Source of the DNA: Lachnospiraceae bacterium
GTDB taxonomy: Bacteria; Bacillota; Clostridia; Lachnospirales; Lachnospiraceae
DNA length: 7,006 bases
Assembly (NCBI GenBank): GCA_017483425.1
Contig: JAFUWM010000334.1
Span: 1-7,006, forward strand
Direction of reading: 5' to 3'
The notes under the pieces are model-generated. The model saw only the letters and a list, made by a program, of their open reading frames with translations, did not search any database and was not told where the DNA came from. Position 1 is the stretch's first letter; each line of letters begins with the position of its first letter. The translations under genes and the position numbers were made by a program. Shown one piece after another: positions 6,036 to 7,006 of this stretch.

Positions 6036-7006
6036 ATGCCTAAAAGAAAAGATATAAAAAAGATACTTGTCATAGGCTCAGGCCCCATAGTGATAGGACA
6101 GGCAGCAGAGTTTGATTACGCGGGAACGCAGGCCTGTCTCGCACTAAAGGAAGAGGGCTATGAGGTGATCCTCTGTAATTCAAATCCCGCGACGATAATG
6201 ACAGACACAAAGATCGCCGACAAGGTGTACATGGAGCCGCTCACGCTTGAATACATAGCGAAGATAATAAGGTATGAGAGACCGGATGCGATACTTCCGG
6301 GGATAGGTGGGCAGACGGGGCTTAACCTCGCGATGCAGCTTGAAAAGAAGGGCATACTAAAAGAGTGCAGAACCGAGCTTTTGGGAACGAAGAGCAGCTC
6401 TATAGAAAGGGCGGAGGACAGGAAGCTCTTTAAAGAGCTCTGCGAGGAGCTTAATGAGCCGGTGCTTCCGTCAGAGACTGCCGGCAGTGTGGAGGAAGGG
6501 CTTGATATAGCGGAAAAGATAGGATATCCCGTAGTCCTGCGCCCTGCCTTTACTCTGGGAGGTACGGGAGGAGGCTTTGCAGAGAATGAGGAAGAATTCA
6601 AAGCCCTCATGAAAAACGGTCTGGAGCTTTCGCCGGTAAACGAGGTACTCATAGAAAAAAGCATCAGGGGATACAAGGAAATAGAATATGAGGTCATGCG
6701 TGACGCTAACGATACGGCGATAACGATCTGTAACATGGAAAACCTTGACCCTGTAGGGATACACACGGGAGATTCCATAGTAGTTTGTCCGTCGCAGACC
6801 CTGACGAATAAGGAATATCATATGCTGCGTGATTCCGCGCTGAAAGTTATAAGGGCTCTTGAGATAGAGGGAGGCTGCAATGTGCAGTTTGCGCTTGATC
6901 CCGTTTCCTTTAAGTACTATCTGATAGAGGTGAATCCAAGAGTATCAAGATCGTCGGCGCTTGCGTCAAAAGCAAGCGGATATCCGATCGCGAGAGTATC
7001 GGCAAA
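6036..7006 (+). CDS. carB: Carbamoyl phosphate synthase, large subunit, N-terminal part
   Basis: The first 323 residues of the large subunit, cut by the window end and open throughout (the full protein is normally over 1,000 residues). This subunit phosphorylates bicarbonate and carbamate and joins them with ammonia from CarA. Visible are the pre-ATP-grasp domain (KKILVIGSGPIVIGQAAEFD; NSNPATIMTD; LPGIGGQTGLN) and much of the first ATP-grasp domain (VVLRPAFTLGGTGGG; MENLDPVGIHTGDSI; the metal-binding IEVNPRVSRSSALASKASGY). These segments match E. coli CarB closely from memory. CGGAGGAA at 6023-6030 precedes ATG 6036. The first-half ATP-grasp signature residues that I can see are intact. Confidence 0.97.
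   Translation, partial: MPKRKDIKKILVIGSGPIVIGQAAEFDYAGTQACLALKEEGYEVILCNSNPATIMTDTKIADKVYMEPLTLEYIAKIIRYERPDAILPGIGGQTGLNLAMQLEKKGILKECRTELLGTKSSSIERAEDRKLFKELCEELNEPVLPSETAGSVEEGLDIAEKIGYPVVLRPAFTLGGTGGGFAENEEEFKALMKNGLELSPVNEVLIEKSIRGYKEIEYEVMRDANDTAITICNMENLDPVGIHTGDSIVVCPSQTLTNKEYHMLRDSALKVIRALEIEGGCNVQFALDPVSFKYYLIEVNPRVSRSSALASKASGYPIARVSA

Noticed and set aside
6158..6778. 206-residue open frame on the minus strand
   Set aside because: It lies entirely opposite carB, whose translation matches the family closely throughout; the minus frame is serine-rich with no recognisable domain.

Overview
The window reads as chromosomal DNA of an anaerobic, probably motile member of the Clostridia; a Lachnospiraceae-like genome is my best guess. 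This rests on strong GGAGG-type ribosome binding sites, frequent AGG/AGA/ATA codons, a PurF carrying the cysteines of the iron-sulfur form found in Bacillus and Clostridia, an ECF-type S component, and [FeFe]-hydrogenase-related proteins. All real genes lie on the + strand.

Layout. Positions 1-400 hold the 3' end of purF (purine synthesis). Positions 493-4717 hold four genes in a likely transcription unit: a LysR-type regulator, a very unusual 787-residue protein, a small ECF S-component-like membrane protein, and an 85-residue TM1266-family protein. The unit ends at a strong intrinsic terminator (4762-4801). Positions 4860-7006 hold carA and the first part of carB (carbamoyl phosphate synthesis for pyrimidines and arginine). 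The four-gene unit therefore sits between two nucleotide-synthesis loci without obvious functional links to either.

The centre of interest is the 787-residue protein. It joins, in order, a two-cluster ferredoxin domain, an [FeFe]-hydrogenase H-cluster domain with altered active-site motifs, a further Cx2Cx4Cx16C iron-sulfur domain, a complete methyl-accepting chemotaxis signalling hairpin with a methylation-site consensus, and a C-terminal response-regulator receiver domain with its phosphoacceptor aspartate. It has no visible membrane segment. It looks like a soluble chemoreceptor that uses a hydrogenase-type cofactor to sense H2, CO or redox state and that carries its own phosphorylation-sensitive domain. 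The TM1266-family protein at the end of the unit belongs to a family named for association with [FeFe]-hydrogenase systems, which supports a hydrogenase-linked role for the unit. No maturases (HydE/F/G) and no CheA/CheW are in the window, so these would have to be supplied from elsewhere.

The regulator gene is preceded by a perfect 6-3-6 palindrome with the T-N11-A form of a LysR-type site, and the S-component gene by two adjacent short hairpins ending just before its ribosome binding site. I saw no tRNA, rRNA, insertion sequence, CRISPR array or phage gene. No gene-free stretch exceeds about 145 bases.
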